Source: Streptomyces sp. NRRL S-350 (GTDB lineage: Bacteria > Actinomycetota > Actinomycetes > Streptomycetales > Streptomycetaceae). From it: DNA of 62,743 nucleotides. The notes beneath the pieces were generated by a model. It worked only from the letters and a program-made list of their open reading frames with translations, was not told where the DNA came from and searched no databases. Of the stretch, positions 9,052 to 20,114 are shown piece after piece. How positions within the stretch are numbered: the stretch's first letter is position 1; every line of letters begins with the position of its first letter. Where the stretch lies: positions 1 through 62,743 of the forward strand of contig NZ_JOHO01000041.1 of NCBI RefSeq assembly GCF_000719705.1. The letters run 5' to 3'. The position numbers and the translations under genes are program-made.

Positions 9052-9699
9052 ATGAGCAGCACCGGCGATGACGCGGCCGTGGGAGGCCTGTGCGCCGTGC
9101 ACGTGCCGCGCGCAGCCCGTACCGTCGCGGACCTCCCCCGGGTGGTGGGCAGGTTCCCGGCCGTGCAGCCGGGTCAGCCGGCCATCGAGCGACTGGCCCC
9201 GACCTCCGAACTGGTCGGCTTCCGCGGCCCCACGGCCTGTGCGGCGGCCGGCATCACCTACCGCCAGTTGGACTACTGGGCCCGCACCGGACTGCTGGAG
9301 CCCAGCGTCCGGACGGCCTACCCGGCGACCAGCCAGCGGCTCTACAGCTTCCGCGACATCCTGCTGCTCAAGATCGTGAAGCGGCTGCTCGACGCAGGGG
9401 TCTCGCTGCAGAACATCCGGGTGGCCGTCGCCCACCTGCAGGCCGCCGAGCAGGCGGACCTGGCCGGGATGACGCTGATGTGCGACGGCGCGACGGTGTA
9501 CGAATGCGCCACGCCGCAGCAGGTGGTGGACCTGCTGAAGGGCGGTCAGGGGGTGTTCGGCATCGCGGTCGGCGCGGTCTGGCGGGAGCTTGAGCTCGTC
9601 GTCGGACGACTGCACGCCGAGCGCACCGACACCGGCGAGACCCTGGTCGGGCACGACCCGGCCGACGAACTGGCGCAGCGGCGCAACCGGGCGGTCTGA
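9052..9699 (+). CDS. MerR-family transcriptional regulator (Rv1830-like)
   Basis: A 215-residue regulator with the MerR DNA-binding domain at about residues 60-130, including YRQLDYWARTGLLEPS and the wing segment R-L-Y-S-F-R-D-I-L-L-L-K-I-V-K-R-L-L-D-A-G-V-S-L. The C-terminal part has no recognised ligand domain. It is the counterpart of M. tuberculosis Rv1830, which also follows the DUF151 gene. ATG at 9052 has CGGAGG six bases upstream. A good promoter lies at 8953-8981 and a hairpin terminator at 9709-9759, so it is probably monocistronic. Target genes are unknown. Confidence 0.87.
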   Translation: MSSTGDDAAVGGLCAVHVPRAARTVADLPRVVGRFPAVQPGQPAIERLAPTSELVGFRGPTACAAAGITYRQLDYWARTGLLEPSVRTAYPATSQRLYSFRDILLLKIVKRLLDAGVSLQNIRVAVAHLQAAEQADLAGMTLMCDGATVYECATPQQVVDLLKGGQGVFGIAVGAVWRELELVVGRLHAERTDTGETLVGHDPADELAQRRNRAV

Positions 9700-9708
9700 C
9701 TGGTTGTT

Positions 9709-9759
9709 CGACGGGGCCGCGGGCCGGACGGGGAACCGTTCGGCCCCGCGGCCTCGTCG
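9709..9759 (+). terminator. Hairpin terminator after MerR
   Basis: Bases 9709-9726 can pair with 9741-9759 in a long GC-rich stem with one mismatch and one bulge, beginning 9 bases after the MerR stop codon. Confidence 0.6.
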
Positions 9760-9792
9760 TGTTGCCTGGTGAAACGAGCGACGGAGGGGCAC

Positions 9793-10515
9793 ATGGGGGT
9801 CGGCACCGGGATATCGGGGCTGCTGCGGCGCAGAGCCGGACTGCTGCGGACGCGACTGCGGCAGCGGGGGACCCAGCGCAGGGTGTTCCAGGTGGGCACG
9901 GTGCTGTGCTCGCTGGCGCTGGCGCCCAGTGCCTGGGTGTGGGTGACCGCGGGGGACCGGGTGGGCACGGTGGAGAGCGCGCCGTCCGCCCCGGTGGCGG
10001 TGGTCTTCGGCGCCGGACTGGACCAGGGCAAGCCCTCGCCGTACCTGGAGCACCGCTTGGTCGCGGCGGTGGACCTCTACCGGGAGGGCAAGGTCCGGGC
10101 GATCCTCGTGACGGGGGACAACGGGCGGATCGAGTACGACGAGCCCGACGCGATGTTCACGTACCTGACCGGGCACGGGGTGCCGGCGGACCGGGTGGTC
10201 CGCGACTACGCGGGCTTCGACACCTGGGACTCCTGCACCCGGGCGCACCGGATCTTCGGGGTGGACCGGGCGGTGCTGGTCAGCCAGGACTTCCACGTCC
10301 GGCGGGCGTTGGCGCTCTGCGAGGCGGCGGGCATCCGGTCGTACGCCGTCGGGGTGCCGGAGCTGCACGACGTGACGTGGCTGTACGGCGGGCTTCGGGA
10401 GGTCGCCGGGGCGGGCAAGGCGGCGGTCAACGCCTGGCTGCGGCCGGACCCGGAGTTCCTCGGGCCCAAGGAGGACGGCATTCCGAAGGCGCTGGCGCAG
10501 GCGGCGAAGAAGTAG
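9793..10515 (+). CDS. SanA/YdcF-like DUF218 membrane protein
   Basis: A 240-residue protein with one membrane segment near residues 35-57 (V-F-Q-V-G-T-V-L-C-S-L-A-L) and a DUF218 domain. Visible motifs are AVVFGAGL, the E-H-R-L-V-A-A-V-D-L-Y region, LVTGDNG, the D-T-W-D-S segment and VLVSQDFHVRRAL. Escherichia coli SanA (vancomycin sensitivity at high temperature) has the same layout, and an envelope role is likely but unproven. ATG at 9793 is preceded by GGAGGGG. A GTG at 9769 would add eight residues. It follows the MerR terminator and precedes dinB by 99 bases. Confidence 0.83.
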   Translation: MGVGTGISGLLRRRAGLLRTRLRQRGTQRRVFQVGTVLCSLALAPSAWVWVTAGDRVGTVESAPSAPVAVVFGAGLDQGKPSPYLEHRLVAAVDLYREGKVRAILVTGDNGRIEYDEPDAMFTYLTGHGVPADRVVRDYAGFDTWDSCTRAHRIFGVDRAVLVSQDFHVRRALALCEAAGIRSYAVGVPELHDVTWLYGGLREVAGAGKAAVNAWLRPDPEFLGPKEDGIPKALAQAAKK

Positions 10516-10614
10516 CCGACGGCGCCGCCACCGGGCCGCCGGACGCCGGAGCACCGGAAGGGGGCGTCGGCCGGGTTCGTACGCACTGTCGGACCCGTAC
10601 GCGATGATCGGCGG

Positions 10615-12051
10615 GTGCGATCACTGCCGAGCATCATCCACCTCGACATGGACGCCTTCTTCGCGGCGGTGGAGCAGGCGGCCAAGCCGAGCCTGCGCGG
10701 CAAGCCGGTGATCGTCGGCGGGCTCGGCGGGCGTGGCGTGGTCTCCACGGCCTCGTACGAGGCGCGGAAGTTCGGGGTGCACTCGGCGCTGCCGATGGCG
10801 CAGGCACGCCGGCTCTGCCCCAATGCGGCCTTCCTGGCGGGCCGGTTCGAGGCCTACCGGCAGGTCAGCGACACCGTGATGGGCCTGCTGCGCGAGCTGT
10901 CGCCGCTGGTGCAGCCGCTCAGCCTGGACGAGGCCTTCGTGGACCTGGAGGCCGGACCGTACGGCCCGGTGCTGGCGGAGGCGGACCACGAGACCGGCGA
11001 GCGGCTGGTGCTCGCGCTCGCGGAGGACCTGCGCGCGGACATCCAGCGGCTCACCGGACTGACCGGCTCGGTCGGCGCGGCCGGATCCAAGCTGATGGCC
11101 AAGATCGCCTCCGAGCAGGCCAAGCCGGACGGCCTGGTGCTGATCGAACCCGGACAGGAGCGGGCCGTGCTCGGTCCGCTGCCGGTCCGGGCGCTGCCCG
11201 GGATCGGGCCGGCCACGGAGCAGGTGCTGCGGCGGGCCGGGCTGAGCACCGTGGCCGATCTCGCCGAGGCGGGGGAGGCGGAACTGGTCCAGCTGCTCGG
11301 GCGGGCGCACGGCGCCGGGATCCACCAGATGTCGATAGGGCTCGACGAGCGGCCCGTGGTGGCCGACCAGGACGCCAAGTCCGTCTCGGTGGAGGACACG
11401 TACGAGGTGGACCTGGCCGACCGGGAGCGGGTGCTGCGCGAGGTGGAGGCGCTGGCCGCCCGGTGCGTGCGGCGGCTGCGGGCGGCAGGGCGCTCGGGGC
11501 GGACGGTGGTGCTCAAGGTCCGGCGGTTCGACTTCTCGACGCTGACCCGCTCGGAAACGCTCGGCGGACCCACCGATGACGAGGCGGTGATCACCGCGAC
11601 CGCGCGGCGGCTGGCCGAGCAGGTGGACATCACCGGCGGGGTCCGGCTGCTCGGCGTGGGCGTCGCCCAACTCGCGGACTACACCCAGGAGGACCTGTTC
11701 GCGCAGGCCCTGCGGGAGGAGGCCGAGGAGCACACCGCAGCGGCCGCCGAGGCCGCCGCCGTGGAGAGCGAGGAGGAGCCGGAGGCCGCCGTGGTGCGGC
11801 GCTGGCTGCCCGGGCAGGACGTCCGGCATGCCGAGTTCGGGCCGGGGTGGGTCCAGGGCAGTGGTGTCGGGAGGGTCACCGTACGGTTCGAGACGCCGTG
11901 GAGCGGGCCCGGGCGGGTGCGGACCTTCGCGGTGGACGACCCGGCACTCGAACCCTCCCGGCCGCTGCCGCTGCGCCGGGAGGAGGGCGCGACCTCTGCT
12001 GAGGGCGCCGGGTCCGGCGGGGACGGCGACGGGTCGGGGGAGGGTGGCTGA
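10615..12051 (+). CDS. dinB: DNA polymerase IV (Y-family translesion polymerase)
   Basis: A 478-residue Y-family polymerase. Palm metal ligands are visible as D11/D13 in HLDMDAFFAAVEQ and the SLDEAFVDL motif near residue 103. The helix-hairpin-helix segment L-P-G-I-G-P-A-T follows, and a little-finger domain comes after it. At about residues 358-362 the sequence QEDLF is a good beta-clamp binding motif. About 115 residues follow it, including a W-x-P-G-Q-D-V-x-H...G-x-G-x-V-Q-G-S-G module seen in other actinobacterial DinB proteins, and a Gly/Ser/Glu-rich tail. The GTG start lacks a clear ribosome site. A hairpin terminator lies 40 bases after the stop. Confidence 0.94.
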   Translation: MRSLPSIIHLDMDAFFAAVEQAAKPSLRGKPVIVGGLGGRGVVSTASYEARKFGVHSALPMAQARRLCPNAAFLAGRFEAYRQVSDTVMGLLRELSPLVQPLSLDEAFVDLEAGPYGPVLAEADHETGERLVLALAEDLRADIQRLTGLTGSVGAAGSKLMAKIASEQAKPDGLVLIEPGQERAVLGPLPVRALPGIGPATEQVLRRAGLSTVADLAEAGEAELVQLLGRAHGAGIHQMSIGLDERPVVADQDAKSVSVEDTYEVDLADRERVLREVEALAARCVRRLRAAGRSGRTVVLKVRRFDFSTLTRSETLGGPTDDEAVITATARRLAEQVDITGGVRLLGVGVAQLADYTQEDLFAQALREEAEEHTAAAAEAAAVESEEEPEAAVVRRWLPGQDVRHAEFGPGWVQGSGVGRVTVRFETPWSGPGRVRTFAVDDPALEPSRPLPLRREEGATSAEGAGSGGDGDGSGEGG

Positions 12052-12091
12052 GGCGTGAGGGGCTGGGGCGTGAGGGGCGGAGAGACGAAAA

Positions 12092-12127
12092 CGGCCCCAC
12101 CCGGTGGGGGAGTACCGGGTGGAGCCG
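12092..12127 (+). terminator. Terminator after dinB
   Basis: A 14-bp stem with one mismatch (12092-12105 with 12114-12127) and an 8-base loop lies 40 bases beyond the dinB stop, between convergent genes. Confidence 0.7.
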
Positions 12128-12180
12128 TATCACCGTGCCGGAACCCGTACGGTCGTGATGCCCTCGCGACGTACGGAGGA

Positions 12181-12218
12181 CCGGGGCCCCGCGCCCTGTC
12201 CCTGAGCGCGGGGGCCGG
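12181..12218 (-). terminator. Terminator after the MFS exporter (reverse strand)
   Basis: A GC-rich stem of about 13 bp (12181-12194 with 12206-12218, one mismatch and one bulge) lies 9 bases beyond the reverse-strand MFS stop at 12227. Confidence 0.55.
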
Positions 12219-12226
12219 ACGCCTCG

Positions 12227-13723
12227 TCAGGCGTCGGTCTTGACCAGCTTGTCGCTGGAGTCCTGCGGGACCGGGCCGTCGACGACCGTGGGGAGGGCGT
12301 CGGTCTTGGTGGCGCGGATCAGGAACGGGACGACACCGGCGATCACGCAGACCACGGCCGCGGTCCAGAACGCGTGCTTGTAGGCGTCCAGGGTGGGCAG
12401 GGAGATCGGGATCTGCGGCGGCAGCTTCATGGTGTCGCCGGTCAGGATGGCGGCCATGACGGCGGTGCCGATCGCGCCACCGACGGTGCGCAGCACGGAG
12501 TTCATGCCGTTGGCGATGCCGCTCTGCTCGACCGGGACGGCGCCGTTGATGTAGGCCGGCATCGCGGCGAAGGCGAGGCCGACACCGAGGCCGAAGATGG
12601 CCGAGGCGGTGTAGATGTCGCCCTCGTGGCTGTGTCGCAGGGCCAGGTAGGCCATCGAGACGGCGCCGAGGACACCACCGAGGACCAGCGGCAGGCGCGG
12701 GCCGCGGCGGGCGATCAGCAGGGCGCCCAGCGGGGCGGCGACCATCGAGCCGATCGCGGACGGCAGCAGCATGACACCCGCGTGCAGCACGGTGGCCGTG
12801 AAGCCGTAGTGGGTCAGCTTCTCCGGGGTCTGGGCGAAGTTGCTGATGACCATGAAGGAGCCGTACATGCCGAAGCCGATGAGCAGGCCGGCGGCGTTGG
12901 TGAAGGCCACGGCCGGGCGGGACATCATCTTCATGTCGACCAGGGGGTGCGCGACCTTGGTCTCGATGATCCCCCAGATCAGGGCCACGACGGCGGCGAT
13001 GGCGAACAGGCCGAGGGTCTTGGTCGAGGTCCAGCCCCAGTGGTTGCCCTGGCTGACCGCGACCAGCAGGGCGGAGAGCCAGCCGGCCAGGGTGATCGCG
13101 CCGAGCGGGTCGGCGCCGCCCTCCTTGTCGGTGACCGGGTCGGACGGGACGCGGAAGGCGACCAGGGCGATCGCGATCAGGCCGAAGACCAGGCCCATCC
13201 AGAAGATCGACTTGTAGTTCCAGTGCTCCAGCAGGACGCCGGTGGCGACCAGGCCGAGGCCGGAACCGACGCCCATCGAGGCGCTGATGGCGGCGACGCC
13301 GCCGGTCACCTTCTGCTTGGGCAGCTCGTCGCGGACGATGCTGATCGCCAGCGGCATGACGCCACCGCCGGCGCCCTGCAGGACGCGGGCGACGACCAGC
13401 CAGGTGAAGGAGTGGGTGCTGACGGCCAGTGCCGAACCGGCGACCAGGCCCGCCAGCGAGATCAGCAGCATCGGCTTACGGCCCCGGAGGTCGCCGAAGC
13501 GGCCCAGGAGGGGAGTCAGCACGGCGGCGGACAGCAGGTTGGCGGTCATCAGCCAGGTGACGCTGGACGCGGTGACGTCCAGTTCCTTGGCCAGCGAGGG
13601 CAGGATCGGGACGACCGCGGTCTGCACCACGCTGAACGACAGCATCGCCAGGATGAGGGCCGGCAGGACCCGGGCGCTGCTCTGCTTCTCGGCCGCGGTG
13701 GTGGGCTGGGGTGCCTCACTCAC
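12227..13723 (-). CDS. MFS transporter, DHA2 (EmrB/QacA) type drug exporter
   Basis: A 498-residue membrane protein with about fourteen hydrophobic segments. Motif A is seen as G-R-F-G-D-L-R-G-R-K-P, and motif C-like glycines follow in A-S-M-G-V-G-S-G-L-G. These features, and the length, fit proton-driven multidrug exporters of the EmrB/QacA class. GTG at 13723 has GGGAGGAAG just upstream. The promoter region carries a perfect inverted repeat straddling a -10-like element (see 13754-13790), so expression is probably repressed by an inducible regulator, although none is encoded next to it. The substrate is unknown. It lies convergent with dinB. Confidence 0.9.
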   Translation of the reverse strand: MSEAPQPTTAAEKQSSARVLPALILAMLSFSVVQTAVVPILPSLAKELDVTASSVTWLMTANLLSAAVLTPLLGRFGDLRGRKPMLLISLAGLVAGSALAVSTHSFTWLVVARVLQGAGGGVMPLAISIVRDELPKQKVTGGVAAISASMGVGSGLGLVATGVLLEHWNYKSIFWMGLVFGLIAIALVAFRVPSDPVTDKEGGADPLGAITLAGWLSALLVAVSQGNHWGWTSTKTLGLFAIAAVVALIWGIIETKVAHPLVDMKMMSRPAVAFTNAAGLLIGFGMYGSFMVISNFAQTPEKLTHYGFTATVLHAGVMLLPSAIGSMVAAPLGALLIARRGPRLPLVLGGVLGAVSMAYLALRHSHEGDIYTASAIFGLGVGLAFAAMPAYINGAVPVEQSGIANGMNSVLRTVGGAIGTAVMAAILTGDTMKLPPQIPISLPTLDAYKHAFWTAAVVCVIAGVVPFLIRATKTDALPTVVDGPVPQDSSDKLVKTDA

Positions 13724-13753
13724 GGTTGCTTCCTCCCGTACATAGTGAATGAA

Positions 13754-13790
13754 CTGAAGTAACTGTGCGGGAAATACTTCAGAGTGTCAA
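13754..13790 (-). promoter_or_regulatory. Promoter with inverted-repeat operator for the MFS exporter
   Basis: On the reverse strand TTGACA (13790-13785) and CACAGT (13767-13762) are 17 bases apart. Two perfect 8-base inverted arms, CTGAAGTA (13754-13761) and TACTTCAG (13775-13782), lie 21 bases centre to centre. One sits in the spacer and the other just downstream of the -10. This is the layout of a TetR/MarR-type repressor site. Confidence 0.6.
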
Positions 13791-13853
13791 ATATCGAGTG
13801 GTTAAGGTTTGGCAAAGGGGGGAAGGGAGCGCCCCCGCCGGCCCGGACACGCG

Positions 13854-13885
13854 GAAGGACCCCGGTCGTCCGGCCGGGGTCCTTC
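13854..13885 (-). terminator. Terminator after the PRC-barrel gene
   Basis: A perfect 12-bp stem (13854-13865 with 13874-13885) and 8-base loop lies 14 bases past the reverse-strand stop at 13900. Confidence 0.75.
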
Positions 13886-13899
13886 GGGTGCGGGGAGGG

Positions 13900-14955
13900 T
13901 CAGACGACGGGCCGCAGGGCTTCCGCGTGGGACATATCCGGGGCCGGGGCGGCGGCCGCCTGGGACGCCGTGTCGTCGTGTACCTCGACGTGCTCGCGGC
14001 GGAGTTCGTCCCGGATCACCTCCTCGTCGGTGTACCGCTCGACCACGAGGCGGACGCGCTCGATCGGGGTGAGGTACTTGCGGACCGCCGGGCGCTCCTC
14101 ACGGAGGGTGACCTCTTCGACGGCCTCGGCGATCTCCTTGTCGCTGAGCGCGGTGCGCTCGGCGTCGCTGACCGGCACCCGCTCGACCCGGACCCTTTCG
14201 CGGACCACCGGGACGCGGCGCTCGATCTGCTCGGTCGTCACGTACTTGCGCAGCTTCGCGGTGCCCACGGTGTGCCACTCGGTGGTGATGTCCAGCCGCT
14301 CCTCGTGGCAGGTGATCTCGACCGGGCCGGTGGGGGCGGACGGGGCCGTACCCGGGGCGGGAGAAGGGCTGCTCGCCGCCGGGGCCTGGTGGAACCTCGG
14401 CTCCGTCGCGGGCGTGGGCGCGAGGGCCGTGGTGACGGGTGCAGGGGTGCTGACGGTCTGCACTGGGGCCTCCGTGGCGGTGCTGGGGCTGTGGTTGACG
14501 GGGGCGACCGTGGTGGCCGGGCCGGGCTCGTGGGAGCGGAAGGCGAGTGGCTTGGCGGTGGTCGTGGCCGCCGCGGCGGTGCCGAAGTCGAGGTCGGGCT
14601 GGGCGGCCCGGCCGCCGTCCTCGTCGGCCCCGTGCCCGTCCACCGAGGTGTCGAGGCCGTAGTAGCGGTAGAGCTGGAGCTCCTGGGCGGGGGACAGGTG
14701 CTGGCCGACGCCGAAGTCCGGCGACTCCTTCACCAGCGACTTGTCGTACGGCACCCGGAGCTCGTCGCCGGAGAACTCGCTCGTGGTGAGCGGGACGAAG
14801 GCGTCCCGGCCGAAGATGCCGGTCCGGACGGCGGCCCACTCGGGCCGACCGGTGGCGTCGTCCAGGTACACCTCGTCGACCGTGCCGATCTTGTCTCCGC
14901 TGCGGTCGACCGCCTTGTGGCCGATGAGATCCCGGGGGTCGATGTCGGTCTGCAC
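13900..14955 (-). CDS. PRC-barrel and DUF2382 domain protein
   Basis: A 351-residue soluble protein. Residues about 1-95 are a PRC-barrel (D-L-I-G-H-K-A-V-D-R-S-G-D-K-I-G-T-V-D-E-V-Y-L-D-D-A-T-G-R-P-E-W-A-A-V pattern). A Pro/Ala/Thr linker follows, and then DUF2382, rich in charged repeats of R-K-Y and V-E-R type. Proteins of this layout are common in soil actinobacteria and deinococci and are associated with stress or envelope functions; the exact role is unknown. GTG at 14955 is chosen because GGAGGAAAG stands immediately upstream and the downstream sequence QTDIDPRDLIG is the usual start of such proteins. It is flanked by its own terminator. Confidence 0.85.
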   Translation of the reverse strand: MQTDIDPRDLIGHKAVDRSGDKIGTVDEVYLDDATGRPEWAAVRTGIFGRDAFVPLTTSEFSGDELRVPYDKSLVKESPDFGVGQHLSPAQELQLYRYYGLDTSVDGHGADEDGGRAAQPDLDFGTAAAATTTAKPLAFRSHEPGPATTVAPVNHSPSTATEAPVQTVSTPAPVTTALAPTPATEPRFHQAPAASSPSPAPGTAPSAPTGPVEITCHEERLDITTEWHTVGTAKLRKYVTTEQIERRVPVVRERVRVERVPVSDAERTALSDKEIAEAVEEVTLREERPAVRKYLTPIERVRLVVERYTDEEVIRDELRREHVEVHDDTASQAAAAPAPDMSHAEALRPVV

Positions 14956-15189
14956 TCTTTCCTCCAGTGCGCTGGGCCTGCGGAATTCCCGCAGGAAAGG
15001 CGGCCGGAGCACCCTTGTCGTCCCGCCACTTCACACCAAAAGCCATGAATCGGACGGGCGCGACCCGAGTGCGCCGGACGGGCTGGGAGCTGCGCCGTCC
15101 GGGGGACGCGCGTAGACCGGAGGTGACGCGACGCACCCGTGATCGGAAGGCCTCCCGCTGGTACCCTGGGCGGCGACCGCAGAGCCCGC

Positions 15190-15422
15190 TCGGGAGAGTC
15201 TCCGATTGCGAAAAGCGCTGGTCGGGGCGCCGAAGGAGCAACTCCTCCCCGGAATCTCTCAGGCATCCGTACCGTGTGGGGTAGGTCACTCTGGAAAGCA
15301 GGGCAGGACCGTCGGCATGGGAGCCGGCGATCACCACCCTCACCGACGGTGCAAGCCGACGGCGCGCCGACCGCGCACCGTGCGGGCGAAGCTCTCAGGT
15401 CCCGATGACAGAGGGGGAGGCC
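15190..15422 (+). promoter_or_regulatory. Tandem glycine riboswitch upstream of gcvP
   Basis: Two glycine aptamers follow each other. The first has GGGAGAG at 15192, the G-C-C-G-A-A-G-G-A-G-C-A-A core near 15228-15241, AATCTCTCAGGCA near 15253 and CTCTGGAAAGC near 15289. The second ends with CTCTCAGGT near 15392, GATGACAG near 15404 and GGGGGAGG at 15413-15420. gcvP starts 100 bases later. Glycine riboswitches that switch on glycine cleavage genes are documented in Streptomyces. Boundaries are approximate. Confidence 0.88.
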
Positions 15423-15521
15423 TGTCGGGTTCGTCCGCCAGGGCCGATCCGCTGTCCGCAGCGGGAAGGCCGGCCGGCGTGCGTACCCCCGCCGGTCCGT
15501 GACCAGGAGGCCTCGACCACC

Positions 15522-18422
<2,901 letters not shown>

Positions 18423-18459
18423 CGGACTCCGGGCCACGACGGGCCCGGGCGCACGAACG

Positions 18460-18493
18460 CGGGGCCCCGGCGGATCGATCCGCCGGGGCCCCG
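18460..18493. terminator. 34-bp perfect palindrome, bidirectional terminator
   Basis: The two 17-base halves are perfectly complementary with no spacer. It lies between the convergent gcvP and DUF5999 genes and can stop transcription from both sides. Confidence 0.8.
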
Positions 18494-18546
18494 CCCGTTG
18501 TGCGCCGTTGCGGCGGCTGCCCCCGCCGTGCGGCCGGACCGGTCGG

Positions 18547-18738
18547 TCAGGCCGCGTGGGCGACGGGGCGGCGCGGGGCGATCACCCGGCCGTCGGGCAG
18601 CAGTTCGCCGGTGTCCTCGAACATCACGACGCCGTTGCAGAGCAGGCTCCAGCCCTGCTCCGGGTGGCAGGCCACCGACACGGCCGCCTCGCGGTCCTCG
18701 GACTCGGCCGACGGGCACTCAGGACGGTGCTGGCACAT
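18547..18738 (-). CDS. DUF5999 family small protein
   Basis: A 63-residue protein with four cysteines, beginning MCQHRPECPSAES and containing HPEQGWSLLCNGVVMFEDTG. The C-x-H-x-x-x-C pattern at the N-terminus could bind metal. The family is widespread in Streptomyces and close relatives and has no known function. The ATG at 18738 is preceded by GAGGG. It is convergent with gcvP and shares the palindromic terminator. Confidence 0.85.
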   Translation of the reverse strand: MCQHRPECPSAESEDREAAVSVACHPEQGWSLLCNGVVMFEDTGELLPDGRVIAPRRPVAHAA

Positions 18739-19106
18739 ACGCGTACCCTCGCTTCGCTCTGCGATCCTCCCCGTGGTGCGGTCGCCGGAGGTCGGGCTGC
18801 CCGGGAACCGCCGCGGTAGTCGGATCCTGTCCGCACGTCGGTCAGGTGTTGACCGGCGCTCAAGTGGGTAGGACAGGTGGTCCTTCCACGCTGGTTCCCA
18901 GTGTCGGCGTCTGGGGACGCGCGCGCAGGGATTTGGTGACATGCGCCACAACTCCCGGGCAGAGATCACCCGTTCAGGTGGGGCGGGGAAGAAAAGGCGC
19001 ACCGGTGGGTCAGCCCGGGCCTGGCCCGATCAGGCCATGGCGAATGGCCCGTCCGGGCGGTGCCGTTCGGGTGATGCGCACCCGGGCCGCGGACGCGGCC
19101 GCGCCG
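18739..19106. other. Intergenic region without a recognised gene
   Basis: This stretch lies upstream of the DUF5999 gene and downstream of the reverse-strand gene ending at 19155. It should hold the DUF5999 promoter, but no convincing -35/-10 pair was found. No coding frame in it shows the codon bias of the neighbours. Confidence 0.5.
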
Positions 19107-19139
19107 AAGGGCCGCCGGGCGGGTGGCCCGGCGGCCCTT
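19107..19139 (-). terminator. Hairpin terminator
   Basis: A perfect 14-bp stem (19107-19120 with 19126-19139) with a 5-base loop lies 15 bases past the reverse-strand stop at 19155. Confidence 0.8.
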
Positions 19140-19154
19140 ACGACTGCGGGCGGC

Positions 19155-19727
19155 TCAGGCGGAGCCGAGCAGCAGCGGCCTGGCGAGCGGGGTACGGGCG
19201 AGCAGCGGCAGTAGCTCCGCGGCCGGGTGGGCGCGGTGCGCGGTGACGCCGAGCGGGGCCGGGGCGAGCGGGATCAGCAGGTCGGAGTCCGGTCCTGTGT
19301 CGGGATTGTGCAGCCAGAGCGCCGTCGCGTACTGGCCGGGGAAGGTCAGCAGGCGGGGCTGTCGGCGGACCCGGGAGCCCTGGGCGAGCTGCCGGGCCTC
19401 GCGCAATGCCCGGACCGTCGAGTCGAGGTAGGGGCCGGCGGTGAAGTGCGAGAAGGTGTGGCCCTCGACGCTCTGCACCACCTCGGCGGCGGCGGCGACG
19501 TCGGAGCCGTCCTTGATCAGGAAGCGCCAGCCGGTGCGGCGGGCGGCGGAGAGGTCGGGGCGTGGGCCGTCCAGGACGTGCACCGCGAGCGGGTGCGCGG
19601 GGAGCAGGCGGCCGACGGGATGACGCAGCGCTGCGGCGGCGGGCTGGCGCAGGGCGGTCTCCGAGTCGAGTGCGCCCAGGAGCGCGCGCAGGGCGCTCGG
19701 TGGGGGCTGGGGGGTCTGCAGAGTCAT
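19155..19727 (-). CDS. Hypothetical protein, 190 residues
   Basis: I do not recognise a family. The protein is Ala/Leu/Pro-rich and soluble, with no signal peptide or membrane segment. Distinct segments are a W-R-F-L-I-K-D-G-S-D-V-A-A-A-A-E-V block and GHTFSHFTAGPYLDSTVRAL, which look like a folded alpha/beta domain. Codon use matches the neighbours, and the ATG at 19727 has GGAGAG upstream, so it is a real gene. It is transcribed divergently from the GCS2-type ligase at 20115, with 387 bases between, and ends at a strong terminator. Confidence 0.7.
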   Translation of the reverse strand: MTLQTPQPPPSALRALLGALDSETALRQPAAAALRHPVGRLLPAHPLAVHVLDGPRPDLSAARRTGWRFLIKDGSDVAAAAEVVQSVEGHTFSHFTAGPYLDSTVRALREARQLAQGSRVRRQPRLLTFPGQYATALWLHNPDTGPDSDLLIPLAPAPLGVTAHRAHPAAELLPLLARTPLARPLLLGSA

Positions 19728-20114
19728 GGCGGGGTCCGCCTCTCCAAGCGAGATCGGCGTGCGAGTGCGGCATACCGGCGTGGCGCGGCGCGTCCTCGGT
19801 GACGGGGGCCTGGCCGTGTCCGGTTGTGCAGGATCGCGGTGCCGGCGCGGGCCCCGCCGTCGACGAGGGGCTTCGAGGCGGGAGCGGACCGGCCGGAGCG
19901 CTGTGCGAATTCCGTCGAACGGATGCGCAGGGTGACCTGTTTATCACAGGCGGTGGCGCCGAGCAAGTCTGCAGTTCCACTGATTCTCCGTCAGTTCCCT
20001 TGCATTACAAGCCATTCCGAGTGATCGGGTATCGATCTTCGAGGTGGGCATGATGCTGGCACGGTCGGTCGGCCGGGTGGCTCGACGGGGTGGCTCAGTC
20101 AGGAGGAGGGGACC
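19728..20114. other. Divergent intergenic region
   Basis: This region should hold promoters for both flanking genes. It is AT-richer around 19975-20035, where TTGCAT occurs (about 20000), but no clear partner -10 at the right distance was seen. No supported small gene was found. Confidence 0.45.

Noticed and set aside
7675..10554. A reverse-strand open frame of about 950 codons
   Set aside because: It lies opposite four real genes (MerR, DUF151, MerR, SanA-like) and carries no domain.
12227..13723. Assigning the exporter to a resistance gene for a named drug
   Set aside because: The DHA2 family fits, but no substrate-specific residues can be read.
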